DNA of 64,000 nucleotides, taken from NCBI GenBank assembly GCA_963791325.1, contig CAWBRU010000022.1:1-64000 (forward strand). The letters run 5' to 3'. The translations under genes were made by a program, and so were the position numbers. The notes beneath the pieces are model-generated. The model searched no databases. It had not been told where the DNA came from and saw only the letters and a list, made by a program, of their open reading frames with translations. Source of the DNA: JBEVJK01 sp963791325 (GTDB lineage Bacteria; Pseudomonadota; Alphaproteobacteria; Rhizobiales; Rhizobiaceae). Shown here piece by piece: positions 1 to 8,997 of the stretch. Position 1 is the stretch's first letter, and every line of letters starts with the position of its first letter.

Positions 1-15
1 GGTCGCGTTCGCGCC

Positions 16-183
16 GATATTGTTGAAAAAGTCCCCGGCCAAGCCGCTTTTGGCAGTTGGGTAGAATATCGTTTCGGAAAGAGTTCGGATCGCGAATCCC
101 GATTCCTGCATAGGCATCAGCGAGGAATTTAATTCTATGGGGGAACCGTGTTTGGCTATGTGCCAGACTTTTTCAACGATATC
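16..183. repeat. MITE-like element, copy 1
   Basis: A 168-bp stretch is bounded by 18-bp terminal inverted repeats. The left end (16-33) reads GATATTGTTGAAAAAGTC and the right end (166-183) is its reverse complement with one mismatch. No reading frame inside looks coding. A second element with the same ends and nearly the same length lies at 12,883-13,052. The ends resemble those of the IS1182-type element at 25,566-28,496 (GATACCGTTGAAAAAGT), so a non-autonomous derivative mobilised by that family is a reasonable inference. The interior is only loosely alike between the two copies, which suggests old copies. Confidence 0.6.
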
Positions 184-241
184 AGCCAATTGCAGACGCT
201 CGTTCTTGCCAATCGAAGGGCCGTTTCGCGGGCCAATTCGG

Positions 242-844
242 TCACTGTTGTCGTTTGCTGATCCCGAGAGGCTCGAGAGCAAAGCGTCGGAACCTGCGGA
301 AAGAACTTCGATCGCCATCAACCTTCATTCGGACCAGCGTTCCTTCGTAGCAATCGATAAGGAAGGCTGCCGCATCCTTGGCATCCACGCCCGGATCGAC
401 CTCGCCGATGGCTTGCGCCTCTTCCAACAATGCGCGCAGTTGTGCCTCCCACCTGGAGAATACACGGGCAAGCCTTGCCCTGAACTCGGGACTGCGTGCG
501 GCGGCGACCTGGCTCAGAACGCCGAAAAGGCAACCCCCAAGCGGCGCTTCGGCCAAGTGGAAACGCTCGACCGCGTCGAAATAGTTCCGGAGCCGCCGCA
601 AAGGGCTGCAGGAAACGTCCTTGAATATTTCGTTGCGCCAGTCGACATAGTGGCGCTCGTAAGCGTCCAGAACCGCACCGGCAAATTCCTCCTTGCTCTT
701 GAAGAAATAGTAGAAAGAGCCCTTCGGGACACCTGCCGCATGGAGGATGGCGTTCAGGCCCACGCCGTCGAAACCGCTCAGGATCAGCGACTTGAGACCC
801 TCGGCAATCAATCTGTCTCGCGTCGGACTATTTTTTTCAAGCAT
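242..844 (-). CDS. TetR/AcrR family transcriptional regulator
   Basis: This 200-residue protein has the TetR layout. An N-terminal helix-turn-helix spans about residues 10-55, with the recognition region GVPKGSFYYFFKSKEEF near residues 39-55. A variable ligand-binding C-terminal domain follows. The frame is open and full length for the family. It is transcribed away from a broken flavin monooxygenase starting at 967. A perfect inverted repeat lies just upstream of its start codon, so it probably represses itself and perhaps the neighbour. The family is secure; the inducer is unknown, and a flavoenzyme neighbour only hints at an electrophile or small organic ligand. Confidence 0.85.
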   Translation of the reverse strand: MLEKNSPTRDRLIAEGLKSLILSGFDGVGLNAILHAAGVPKGSFYYFFKSKEEFAGAVLDAYERHYVDWRNEIFKDVSCSPLRRLRNYFDAVERFHLAEAPLGGCLFGVLSQVAAARSPEFRARLARVFSRWEAQLRALLEEAQAIGEVDPGVDAKDAAAFLIDCYEGTLVRMKVDGDRSSFRRFRRFALEPLGISKRQQ

Positions 845-846
845 GA

Positions 847-866
847 CTAGTAGACCAGTTTACTAG
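847..866. promoter_or_regulatory. Palindromic operator of the TetR regulator
   Basis: CTAGTA (847-852) and TACTAG (861-866) form a perfect inverted repeat with an 8-bp spacer, whose core is TAGACCAGTTTACTA. It starts 3 bp upstream of the TetR start codon, inside the 122-bp divergent intergenic region. Autoregulatory TetR operators commonly sit at this place. The core resembles the TAGACC-type sites described for NemR/AcuR-like regulators. Binding is inferred, not shown. Confidence 0.6.
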
Positions 867-966
867 CAGCTAGCCATATCACAATCCGCTCGTCGAGCCA
901 ACTGGTGCCATCACGGTCGGCTCACGACGAGCGCCTGTTCTCCGCACACAGGAGGGAGGAGGCAAG

Positions 967-2356
967 GTGATGCAAAACGATACCCCGCTCAGCATGACCA
1001 TGCATTTGAAGGAGCTTGACCAACAGGCAGCCCCTAGGTCCGACGTGCTGCGATCAAAGACTCAAACGAGCCCACGCGCAGGATGCACGCCGTTCGGGGC
1101 CGGGTGTTCGCCGGAAAGACACGATACGGTGATCATTGGCGGCGGCCAGGCGGGATTGGCCATGAGCTATCATTTGCGTCAGCGCGGCCGCGAGCACATC
1201 ATCCTCGAGCGACGGCGGGTGGCCGAGCGCTGGCGCACCGAGCGCTGGGATTCGTTGCGATTCCAGTTGCCGAACCGGTGGCTCGAGTTGCCGGGGAAGC
1301 CATATGCGGGAGCCGACCCGGACGGGTTTATCGCATCATTCGGACGTCTTGCGCTTCATTCTCGACTACGCGGCAGAGATTGCGGCTCCGGTCCGCACCG
1401 GCGTTGAAGTCACGAGCCTCAGCCGCGACGAAGACAGCGGACGGTTATTCGCTCGAAACCAGCAGAGGGCCAGATCAAAGCACGGCATGTTGTCATCGCC
1501 ACCGGTCCGTTTCAGCGCCCGATGATCCCGGACTATAGCCGCGCCGTTCCAGCCTCGTGTTTATCAGATCGATGCCACTCACTACCGCAACCCGGAAGAA
1601 CTGCCGCCCGGCGCGGTGCTTGATCGTCGGCAGCGGCAATTCAGGCTGCCAGATTGCCGACGAACTGCTGCGCAGCGGCCGACGTGTATTTCTCGCGATC
1701 AGCCGCCACAGCCGCGTGCCCCGGCGCTATCGCGGTAGGGATATCATATGGTGGTACGAAAATCTGGGCCGCTTCGATGTGAACATCGACACCTTTCCGG
1801 GCAGGAGATATCCGCCGACGGTAATCATGACGGGCATCAATGGTGGCTACGATCTCGATCCCCGCCGCCTGGGCAGTGCAGGCGCCACGCTGCTAGGACG
1901 CGTGCTAGGCATAACCGATGGCACGCTGGCGCTTGCTGACGACGCCGGAAAGTGCTGGCAGCAGCCGACAAGAGCTACGCCGGTTTCATGGAAGCGGCGG
2001 ACACTTTGGCCGCCACGCCGGCGATGCGGTCCGAGCTCGAACAGAAGGATCGCCCGTCATCACTGCCGCCTGTCCGTGTCGACGGTATCCGCACCCTGAA
2101 CCTTCACCAGGAAAACATTGGCACGATTATCTGGGCGAACGGATACGGCTATAGCTTCGACTGGGTGAAGCTGCCGATCGTCGATGCCAACGGCACTCCA
2201 GTCCAGCAGCGCGGTGTCACCGCCTGTTCTGGGGTCTATTTCCTCGGACTGCACTGGATGCACACGTTCCGGTCGGCCATTCTTGCCTTCGTCGGCCGAG
2301 ACGCTTCCTATATCGCCGATCACATTGAACTTTTGGCGCTGAGCCGGGGACGATAA
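967..2356 (+). pseudogene. FAD-dependent monooxygenase (CzcO/YUCCA-like), frameshifted
   Basis: Homologous protein segments run through several frames of one strand. The FAD-binding motif is VIIGGGQAGLAMSYHL (about 1130-1180), then a VVIATGPFQRP segment (about 1490), the NAD(P)-binding motif LIVGSGNSGCQIADEL (about 1625-1670), and the C-terminal segment from 1952 to the stop at 2356. Order and spacing match single-chain flavin monooxygenases of the CzcO/YUCCA type, about 400-450 residues. Frame changes lie near 1330, 1450, 1555, 1600 and 1950, so no full protein can be made as written. A purine-rich ribosome site (GGAGGGAGGAGG) precedes the start. Divergent to the TetR gene, which probably controlled it. 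Sequencing error could explain some of the breaks. Confidence 0.75.
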
Positions 2357-3094
2357 GGATCCCCAGCGCCACGTGAGCATCCTCGTGTCATGCCGGCGAT
2401 ATTCGCCGGCAGCTATAACCAAATGCCGACGGTTCACGATGAGTACCGTGCCGGGCGCCCCTAGTTTTGGAGGGCCCTATCCTTTCCGACAGAGCGAGGG
2501 TAGCTGCAAGCCCAGACATTCCCAAATTTCGATCGAATAGGCGCCATGTCCGGTGCGGGATCATAAGCTACCATCCGGCGTGAGCGGACCGAATGTCTGA
2601 GTTGGGTTAATTGTTCCGGTTGCCGAACTGTTGTCGAACAGGAAGGTTGCGCCATCACCAGCCATTCCGCGCTGGTAGTTCGAATGGCTGGTTTCACGCT
2701 GAACGGTCGTTGAACCACTTTGCCGATGTCCACCAATTCGATTGCTGGCCGTCACTGAAGCTGCGAAGGTTGAAGCACTCACCTGTGGCCTACATGCGGA
2801 AAGGCATCTTATGCCAGTCGTTCGGGTGGAGCGGCGGCTCGCTGCGATCATGGCCGCCATCCGCACCGAGGTGGAGCTGTTCGGGGAAAGCGGTGCGCAA
2901 GCGCGCGGCTGATAAATCGATGCTACCCGTCAGGAACTGAACCGGTCGATGTCACATGGCCGCTCGTGATTTCGTGTCACGCCTCACCTTCGCCAGCTTT
3001 CGCGTGAACTTTTTATCGAGCGGCCATTCGGCCGCCAGATTACGGAGTACGCGGCCGCCTCATCGCAGGATTGCCTGCCGATCGTCACGCAGGG
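2357..3094. other. Stretch without recognisable gene
   Basis: I see no convincing coding region in these 738 bp. The open frames on both strands lack family motifs and look like chance frames. A short hairpin (GCGGCC-ATTC-GGCCGC type) lies near 3020-3036. The stretch may be remnant DNA between two accessory blocks. Confidence 0.4.
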
Positions 3095-3502
3095 TCATTG
3101 TGGCTGAGTTTCTGCGGCCAAGTTGTTCTGCCCGGCTTCGGTCGATGTCGCCCAGCTAAACTCGAGCACGAACTGATGGTCGTCCGAGTTTTTCTTAGCC
3201 TGCCTCTGATCGGGCATCGGCACGACGCGGTCGTGCAGCGCGATCAAGAATTTCTGGATAGCCTCTTCCGATAGCTCGATCTTGGACAGCGGATGCATGG
3301 CCCGCGACAGCCGCTTGGCTGCCAGGATGAGCGGATCGCAGCCGAATACCTCGAGCATGCCGGAATAGCGCTGGGCATCGGTCAGCCGGCGGTCCTCTGT
3401 CGCCTGCTCCAGGAGCTCTTGGATGTGCTTCGCCTGGCGCAGGATGCTGCGCTGTGGATCGTAGCCGGACTTGCCGCGCAATGTTGGACGGCCCATGGCC
3501 AT
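3095..3502 (-). CDS. Hypothetical protein, possibly phage-related
   Basis: An open frame of 135 residues starts with MAMGRPTLRGKSGYDPQ. It is rich in helix-forming and charged residues and has no membrane segment or signal peptide. The N-terminal GRPTxRGK pattern and the general helical character recall small DNA-associated phage proteins, but I do not recognise the family. It lies just before a cluster of inverted repeats (3563-3814). Coding status rests on its length and the coherent amino acid composition. Confidence 0.45.
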   Translation of the reverse strand: MAMGRPTLRGKSGYDPQRSILRQAKHIQELLEQATEDRRLTDAQRYSGMLEVFGCDPLILAAKRLSRAMHPLSKIELSEEAIQKFLIALHDRVVPMPDQRQAKKNSDDHQFVLEFSWATSTEAGQNNLAAETQPQ

Positions 3503-3562
3503 GCCTCACCAATCGACCCGAATGTAGCACCAAAGTCTAGCTCTATCAAACACTTAGGGGCC

Positions 3563-3814
3563 TGTCACCAATGTCACCTCGCGCGCGTAGGGGGAGACCG
3601 AGGTCAGCCGCTTGGACCTCGAAGAGAAAAAACTACCCTTTTGGGTTGATATGTAGTGCCCGCGCGAGGTGACATTGGTGACATCAGCTCGAAATCCCTT
3701 ATCCGACAAGGGCCGCCCAGATACCCGCGCCGTCGCCCGCCGGATCGAAACCGCTGAAATGCTGGCCGCAGAATGTCACCAATGTCACCAAGGCGGGTGG
3801 TGACATTGGTGACA
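3563..3814. repeat. Cluster of four GGTGACATTGGTGACA repeats in inverted pairs
   Basis: Four copies of the 16-mer GGTGACATTGGTGACA lie at 3563-3578 (minus), 3668-3683 (plus), 3774-3789 (minus) and 3799-3814 (plus). The first two are part of a perfect 23-bp inverted repeat (3563-3585 and 3661-3683). The last two are arms of a 17-bp inverted repeat with a 7-bp loop. Start-to-start distances are 105, 106 and 25 bp. Each unit is itself a direct repeat of GGTGACA with a 9-bp period. The arrangement looks like binding sites for a DNA-binding protein (iteron- or operator-like), but no partner protein is identifiable. Confidence 0.7.
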
Positions 3815-4166
3815 CTCTTTCGCTAGGGCCGACAGGGGACTGGTTCACTCGCCTGGACGCGAGGTTCATTGAAGCAATCACGCGCTCTTCGTAGGTGAGG
3901 CGCGTCGAAACTTTGGGTGTATCCTTCACTATGTGTGGTTGAAACGGGGTGACAGCGCAAATGATTGGCAGCTAGGCACAAGCCAAATTCGAGTTCTGTA
4001 ACTATGTGTAGTCATGCGTGATTAACTGCGACCGGTGAGCCTCGCCTCGCCTGGAACGCACTGCCAAGGTAGCAGACCATGCGTGCCCACAGTTACAACC
4101 AAGCACCAGGGGCTGCTGCTTGCAAATAAGAAGTGAGAAACAGATGAAACCAACGGGAGAATCCGA
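3815..4166. other. Stretch without recognisable gene
   Basis: This region follows the repeat cluster. A 76-codon minus-strand frame (3699-3929) overlaps the repeats and has no recognisable features; its repeat-encoded residues make it look accidental. The sequence from about 3930 to 4130 is A+T-richer than its surroundings and may hold the promoter of the secreted-protein gene at 4167, but no clear -35/-10 pair stands out. Confidence 0.35.
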
Positions 4167-4574
4167 ATGAAAACCGCAATATGCGCCGGCCTTTGCCTCG
4201 GGATGCTTGCCGGTCCTGCCTTTTCAGAGCCTTTCGATCAGGCGCTGACGCCAGATTGCTCGCTGCTGTACAACAACATCTCTTATCCGAACCTCGCACA
4301 GGTCATCGGCAAGCCGGCCGTGGCGCAGATCATGAAAATGCGCCTCTTGGGTGACACGGACGAAAATATTGGCAAATACCTTTTCAGCGTGATCCTCGAC
4401 GGCAAGGCTACCGTCGACGGTGTTTTCGGTAGCATACAGCGCTCACTCGATATCGTCTTTACCAGACCGGAATGCGAAAGCCCGCTCGATCAGGAATTAT
4501 TGAAAGCGCAGAAAGTACAGATGGCCAAAGTCATCGCGATGATTAAGCCAATGATGGACGCCGCCAACCCGTAA
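4167..4574 (+). CDS. Small secreted protein of unknown function
   Basis: This intact 135-residue frame starts with a typical Sec signal peptide (MKTAICAGLCLGMLAGPAFS, cleavage expected after AFS). The mature part is about 115 residues, mostly helical, with two cysteines (in TPDCS and RPECES) that could form a disulfide. A GGGAGA ribosome site lies about 8 bp upstream of the ATG. I do not recognise the family. It is one of the few unbroken genes in this part of the window. Confidence 0.65.
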   Translation: MKTAICAGLCLGMLAGPAFSEPFDQALTPDCSLLYNNISYPNLAQVIGKPAVAQIMKMRLLGDTDENIGKYLFSVILDGKATVDGVFGSIQRSLDIVFTRPECESPLDQELLKAQKVQMAKVIAMIKPMMDAANP

Positions 4575-4661
4575 CCACGAAGGGAAACGCGGTCAAGAGA
4601 CAGCCACCTCCGTGTTGTCCCGATCGAGGCGCGGCTCGCCGATGGCACTGTTGTTGCCATC

Positions 4662-4865
4662 GTGCGAGATCATGACGAGGCTGGCGTCGTCAATGCCGAT
4701 GGGCGTGAGGTGTACGTCTATGCGGCTTGCGAGATCGCGAGGCTGCTTGATGCCATGCCGACAATTGCCGCGGTCAAGGTGCACTTCCCGGGCGCCAAGG
4801 TGAAGCGATCACGTTTGGAGATGCGTGATGAGTTCTGGGAGCATGGCGACGAAATCCCATTTTAA
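4662..4865 (+). CDS. Small hypothetical protein, perhaps 5'-truncated
   Basis: A frame open from 4575 to 4865 reads coherently (for example VVPIEARLADGTVVAIV upstream of position 4662, then a helical, charged C-terminus ending EHGDEIPF). The only usual start is GTG at 4662, giving 67 residues, although the frame looks coding before it. The gene may therefore have lost its start, or may use a rare one. No family recognised. Confidence 0.35.
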   Translation: MRDHDEAGVVNADGREVYVYAACEIARLLDAMPTIAAVKVHFPGAKVKRSRLEMRDEFWEHGDEIPF

Positions 4866-4969
4866 TCCCACGGTTCTGCTAACTTTGTTAAGTACCTGCC
4901 CGCTTTGGTTCTGTGTCAGAAGCTGCGATCTACCGGCATTGGAAAAATCCAGTCATAGTGCGTCACATG

Positions 4970-5575
4970 TCATAAGAGACCATTCTGCAGTCGAACCCCA
5001 TGGTTCGCCCACCTCTTGCAGAAGGTCGCGACTCGATGCGCGATTTCCCGAGTCGGGTTCAGGACAAAGAACGTTCGGCAGCTATAGACAGTGACCCGGA
5101 TTGCCATAGGTCCTTCGCCCAACTGCTCGACCCAGTGGTTGACTTCGGCTTCATGGCCTCCCGGCCTCCGGGTGTTATGATGGTAGACTATCGCCGTACG
5201 CCCATCCGCCAGTGCCCTCGCCTCCGACAAGGGCATTTGTTTCCCAAAGGGTTTCCTACTACGACGCAGTGGGTTGCTGTCGACTAAGCCGTTATCGGGA
5301 TCGGCAAAGACAATATCAGCTGCGCGCAGATCAGAAGAACCCGGTCGAACCAGCCGGATCTCCAAACTGATCGAGACTGCCACGGCAATCTTGAAGTAGT
5401 CAGCACCTCTCCCGAGAAGCTGCTGCCAATCAATCCGGTTGCCTCCGGAGCGGCCCGCACCCCACGCGCAGAAAATTTTCTGGTTGGAAAAATTTCCTGT
5501 TAGGAAACGGGCGCCGAATTCCCACCTTGGTGAATACCCCATGACCACCGGCCGGCCTCCCTTCAAGGCCACCAC
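4970..5575 (-). pseudogene. Uncharacterised protein with FADPDNGL motif, probably N-truncated
   Basis: The C-terminal two-thirds of this frame looks like a real protein. It has ADIVFADPDNGLVDS, TAIVYHHNTRRPGGHEAEV and YSCRTFFVLNPTRE in order. I recall these from an unnamed family of small bacterial proteins with an acidic DPDNG motif followed by YHH. The first ~50 residues (beyond about 5440) overlap a divergent small HTH gene and look unrelated, which suggests the true N-terminus was lost at an old junction. Function unknown. Confidence 0.4.
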
Positions 5576-6000
5576 AGCCAGGCGCCGTAAAGTCGAGGAG
5601 TTGCCCGCGACAGGTATGTCGCGGGCTGAGATCGCCGTCCTGATCAGCTGTTCCCGTTCGACCCTTGCCAGGCATTTCGCCGACGAGCTGGCGCGCGGTC
5701 ATGCAAGGTGCCGCCGCGACTTCGTCGGCCTCATGTGGACGGCCGCCAGGCGCGGCCGGGTCGGCGCGATCCTCCGGCTCGAGCAGCGGATGAATGGAGG
5801 TGCCGTGGGCAGGACAGCGCCGCCCTGCAAAAAGGCCCGGGCCGAGCCCGTCGCCGGACCGCCGGCCACGGTTCGAGCTGGGTCGATCTGCTGCGGCCGC
5901 AGCCGGTGCCGAAGCTGCCGCCGAACGCGAGCTGACCGGAACCGAGTTCGACCGGCTCCGTCATCAGCGCCAACGCAGAACCGATCACAACATGGTTTGA
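5541..6000 (+). pseudogene. Terminase small-subunit-like HTH protein, frameshifted
   Basis: From ATG 5541 the frame encodes MTTGRPPFKATTARRRKVEE, then a helix-turn-helix (GMSRAEIAVLISCSRSTLARHF, roughly residues 25-47) and DELARGHARCRRDFVGLMW. This layout (GRPxF, HTH, then a helical RR..VGxxLx region) is found in small phage packaging/HTH proteins common in rhizobial prophages. After about 5795 the homologous reading moves to another frame, so the protein is broken near its C-terminus. Together with the TerL fragment at 22.1 kb and the integrase at 29 kb it points to prophage remnants. Confidence 0.5.
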
Positions 6001-6182
6001 TATGGCACATTCGCCCTCGAGCGAACTTCTGCCGCATGGATTAGACGCCGGGCCGTCTCCTGCTTGTCTATAAATTTGCGGCCTGCAATCTCTTTCATAT
6101 CCGCCCCTTCTTTTAAGGCGCTACGGCACTCGCTCACCGCGGAAGACCGTGTCCATAAGTTCGCTGTGTGCCTCGAGGTCTG

Positions 6183-7194
6183 TTACCGCTGGCCAGCCAT
6201 TTCACGTGTCAGAAAATGGAGGTTTCCGCCCTCGGAAACGATCAGCTGATCGTCATCCCACACGAGCACTGAGATCGGTCTGGTCAGGCCGTCCAGGATG
6301 ACCCGGGGGTCGCCCGCGCCCCTGTCGAAGTTAAGCAAGCGGCCAGTGCCGGGCTTAAAGCCAACGGCCTGTTCGTAGACGCCGTGTTCCAGGACGAGGA
6401 TAGATCCATTCGTGTCGATGGCGATGTCGACGGGCGCATTTAGTCCCTCGACTTCGATGCGCGGGAATCTCCGCCTCGCCTTCTTCTGTGATCGACACGA
6501 CCTTTCCAGCACCTTCGACAAAGGGAAAGCCCCCGAAAAGCGACACGTATATGCGCCCCTGATGAAGTGCGATGCCGGTCGGTACCGCATCGGTCTCGTA
6601 GGTGCCCTCCCCGGAGAACTCGGTGGGGGAGAGTGTTTGAAGTGCACTGCCGGCCTGGTCGATTCGGTTAAAGGAGTAGAGTGGTTCGCCGCGGGTTCCC
6701 TCAGAATTGAGCCGCTCCACGGAGTTTCGTGCAGCATCAACCACGTAGTAGATGCTACCGGACACGACGAAGTCGAACGGGTTCCAGAAGTCGTTGCTGA
6801 TCACCCGCGCTTCGTCGTTGTCGATCGCGACGAGCGCGTGATCGTATGGTCCCTCCTTTGCGTCAACCGGTGTCCAGCCTTGCGCGACGACATAGGCGCC
6901 GGCGACGCGGTCGACGCGGTAGGGGCCAGTCGGATCGCCGATTACGTCGCGCCCATGCGGCAAGATCGGACCAAAGGAAGTCAGCTTGCCATCCGATTGG
7001 CGGCGGTAGAGCTTACCCGTGGCGAGATCGGTCACGAGCAAACCATCGCCGTCGCGCGACAGGCCTGCGAAAGCTGCGCCCGACCTGCTGAAGGTCTCGA
7101 TCTTGTAACCGGGGCTGACGTTGGGCTCCGTGGCGGCGGCGGCCGCGAGCAGCGCAAAGCCCGCAGTCAGGATTGAGGTCCGGAACGCACGCAT
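6183..7194 (-). pseudogene. ScyD/ScyE-like beta-propeller secreted protein, one frameshift
   Basis: The start MRAFRTSILTAGFALLAAAA is a signal peptide. It is followed by repeated beta-propeller units (GDGLLVTDLATGKLYR, VPTGIALHQGRIYVSLFGGF, then APVDIAIDTNGSILVLEHG and GLTRPISVLVWDDDQLIVSE). The last two units are in another frame; the break is near 6460. The motifs match the ScyD/ScyE (NHL/SMP-30-like) family, about 340 residues in all. Its start codon lies within the 3' end of the SUMF1-like gene (28-bp overlap), so the two were probably translated together, downstream of an ABC sugar importer. The exact role is unknown; scytonemin synthesis is not implied. Confidence 0.6.
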
Positions 7195-7940
7195 CGGAAA
7201 CCGCCATTTGCCGCGAAACGGAAGTCGGGGTCGTAGGCGAGCCGGTAGGTCGTCGTGAGGTGAATCGGATCGCTGTTCCAGGACCCGCCACGGAGCACCT
7301 TGAACTTGCCGGCTGCGCTGTACCAGGTCCGCCGTCATACGGTGCGTAGAAATCGCTGGTCCATTCCCAGACGTTGCCGACGAGATTGAGCACGCCCTCG
7401 TTGCTGGCCCCCTTGGGAAAGGAATCGGCCGGCGCGGTCATGTCGTAGCCGTCGCGGTCGTCGCCAGAGCAGCAGACGTCGCTGCCGGCGTTCGCGTCGT
7501 GAGGTCTGGCGCAGCCGAACCCCAGGGGAATGGCGCGCCGTCGGTACCGCGCGCTGCGCGCTCGTATTCCTGCTCGGACGGCAATGCGAGTCCGTAGTGG
7601 CGGCAAAATGCGTCGGCATCGCGCCAGCTCACGCCGACGACCGGGCGATCGTCCAGTCCGAGGAGCGGATGATCGCCGTAGAAGGCCGAACGGTGGCCGG
7701 TCGCATCGACGAAGCGCTGGTATTGGCGGTTTGTGATCTCGGTGCGGTTGATGGCAAATGCTTGACCGTCGACCAGTCGGCGCGGACGTTCGTTCTCGGG
7801 GCCATCGTCAGCACCGAAGACGAACTCGCCGAAGCGATCTCGATCAAGGATTGCCGGGAACGCGACTATCGTCGGCGACCGCACCACCGACGGCCAGAGC
7901 TGCCACCAGACCGGCCACCAGCACATCAGAAATCGACACG
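7167..7940 (-). pseudogene. SUMF1/formylglycine-generating-enzyme-like protein, frameshifted
   Basis: Four segments in order belong to the SUMF1 (FGE/EgtB/PvdO) fold: a signal-peptide-like start (about 7940-7850), EITNRQYQRFVDATGH with VVGVSWRDADAFCRHYGL, then NLVGNVWEWTSDFYAPYDGG, and finally VLRGGSWNSDP through GGFRCVRSGPQS to the stop at 7167. The segments change frame three times (near 7850, 7480 and 7335). GNVWEW and GGFRCVR are hallmark motifs. No obvious catalytic cysteine pair of true sulfatase activators is seen, so this is more likely a lectin-like or metal-binding secreted member. It lies between the ABC ATPase and the ScyD-like gene in one minus-strand operon. Confidence 0.6.
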
Positions 7941-7954
7941 ATTTTGGCTCTCCC

Positions 7955-8993
7955 TATCGAACAAGGAACACGCGCTCGGTCGCCACCCTGACGCCGATCT
8001 CCTGGTCGAAGTCGCCGACGAAATTCTTGTCGGCGCTCATCGTGACCAGGCGGTCGCCGGCATGGACGCTGACCAGCGTGCGCGTCGCCGGTGAGCTCGA
8101 CCGAGTAGATCGGCGCGGTCAGATTGGCGCCGCCGTTCTTGGCGGTGACGACCTGGGCGTCCTCCGGACGGACGCCGAGCACGGCATGCGGCGTGCTTGG
8201 CCTGGCCGAAGCCCTCGACGCGGAAGCCGCGGCCGGTGAAGACGCCGTCCTTGACCTCGCCGTCGATCAGGTTCATCGGCGGCGAGCCGATGAAGCCGGC
8301 GACGAAGAGCGTGCGCGGATCGTTGTAGATCTGGCTCGGCGTGCCGAGCTGCTCGATGACGCCCTTGTTCATGACGGCGACGCGGTGGGCGAGCGTCATC
8401 GCCTCGATCTGGTCGTGGGTGACATAGATGGTCGTCACCTGCAGCTCGTGCTGGAGGTGCTTCAGCTCGGCCCGCATCTGCACGCGCAGCTTGGCGTCGA
8501 GGTTGGAGAGCGGCTCGTCCATGAGGAAGACCTTGGGCGTGCGCACGATGGCGCGGGCGAGCGCCACGCGCTGGCGCTGGCCGCCGGAGAGCTCCTTGGG
8601 GAGCCGGCGAGCAGGCCGTCGAGCTCGACGCGCTTGGCCACCTCGCTGACGATCCGGCGCCGCTCGGGCTTCGGCACCTTCCGGATCTTCAGGGGGTAGC
8701 CGATGTTGTCCTCGACCGTGAGGTGCGGGTAGAGCGCGTAGGACTGGAAGACCATCGCCACGTCGCGATATTTCGGCAGCACGTCGTTGACCCGCCGGTC
8801 GCCGATGATAGATGTCGCCCGCGGTGATCTCCTCGAGACCGGCGACCATGCGCATGGTCGTGGTCTTGCCGCAGCCCGAGGGACCGAGGAGGACGAGGAA
8901 CTCCTTGTCGCTGGACGCTCGAGGTCGAGATCGCTGACGGCGACGAAATTCCCGAATTTCTTGGCGACGTCATTGAAGCGTGACCGAGGCCAT
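7955..8993 (-). pseudogene. ABC transporter ATP-binding protein (UgpC/MalK type), frameshifted
   Basis: All hallmark motifs are present in order: Walker A GPSGCGKTTTM (about 8890), Q-loop VFQSYALYPHLTVEDN, signature ELSGGQRQRVALARAI (about 8590), Walker B VFLMDEPLSNLDAK, H-loop IYVTHDQIEAMTLA, and a C-terminal TOBE domain with GVRPEDAQVV, ending in VRVATERVFLVR. The pieces are spread over frames with at least six changes between 8993 and 7955. Family length is about 345 residues, which fits. CUT1-type ATPases energise import of sugars or glycerol-phosphate-like compounds. It follows the two permeases in the same operon. Confidence 0.75.
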
Positions 8994-8997
8994 CGTC

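Noticed and set aside
137..850. 237-codon plus-strand frame opposite the TetR gene
   Set aside because: Antisense shadow of a well-supported TetR gene; no motifs of its own.
2611..2940. Adenylate cyclase N-terminus (VERRLAAIMAA read near 2830)
   Set aside because: Only eleven residues resemble the usual start of rhizobial cyclases, and no catalytic domain follows.
3563..3814. CRISPR array
   Set aside because: Repeats alternate in orientation, number only four and are unevenly spaced; there are no unique spacers of constant length and no cas genes.
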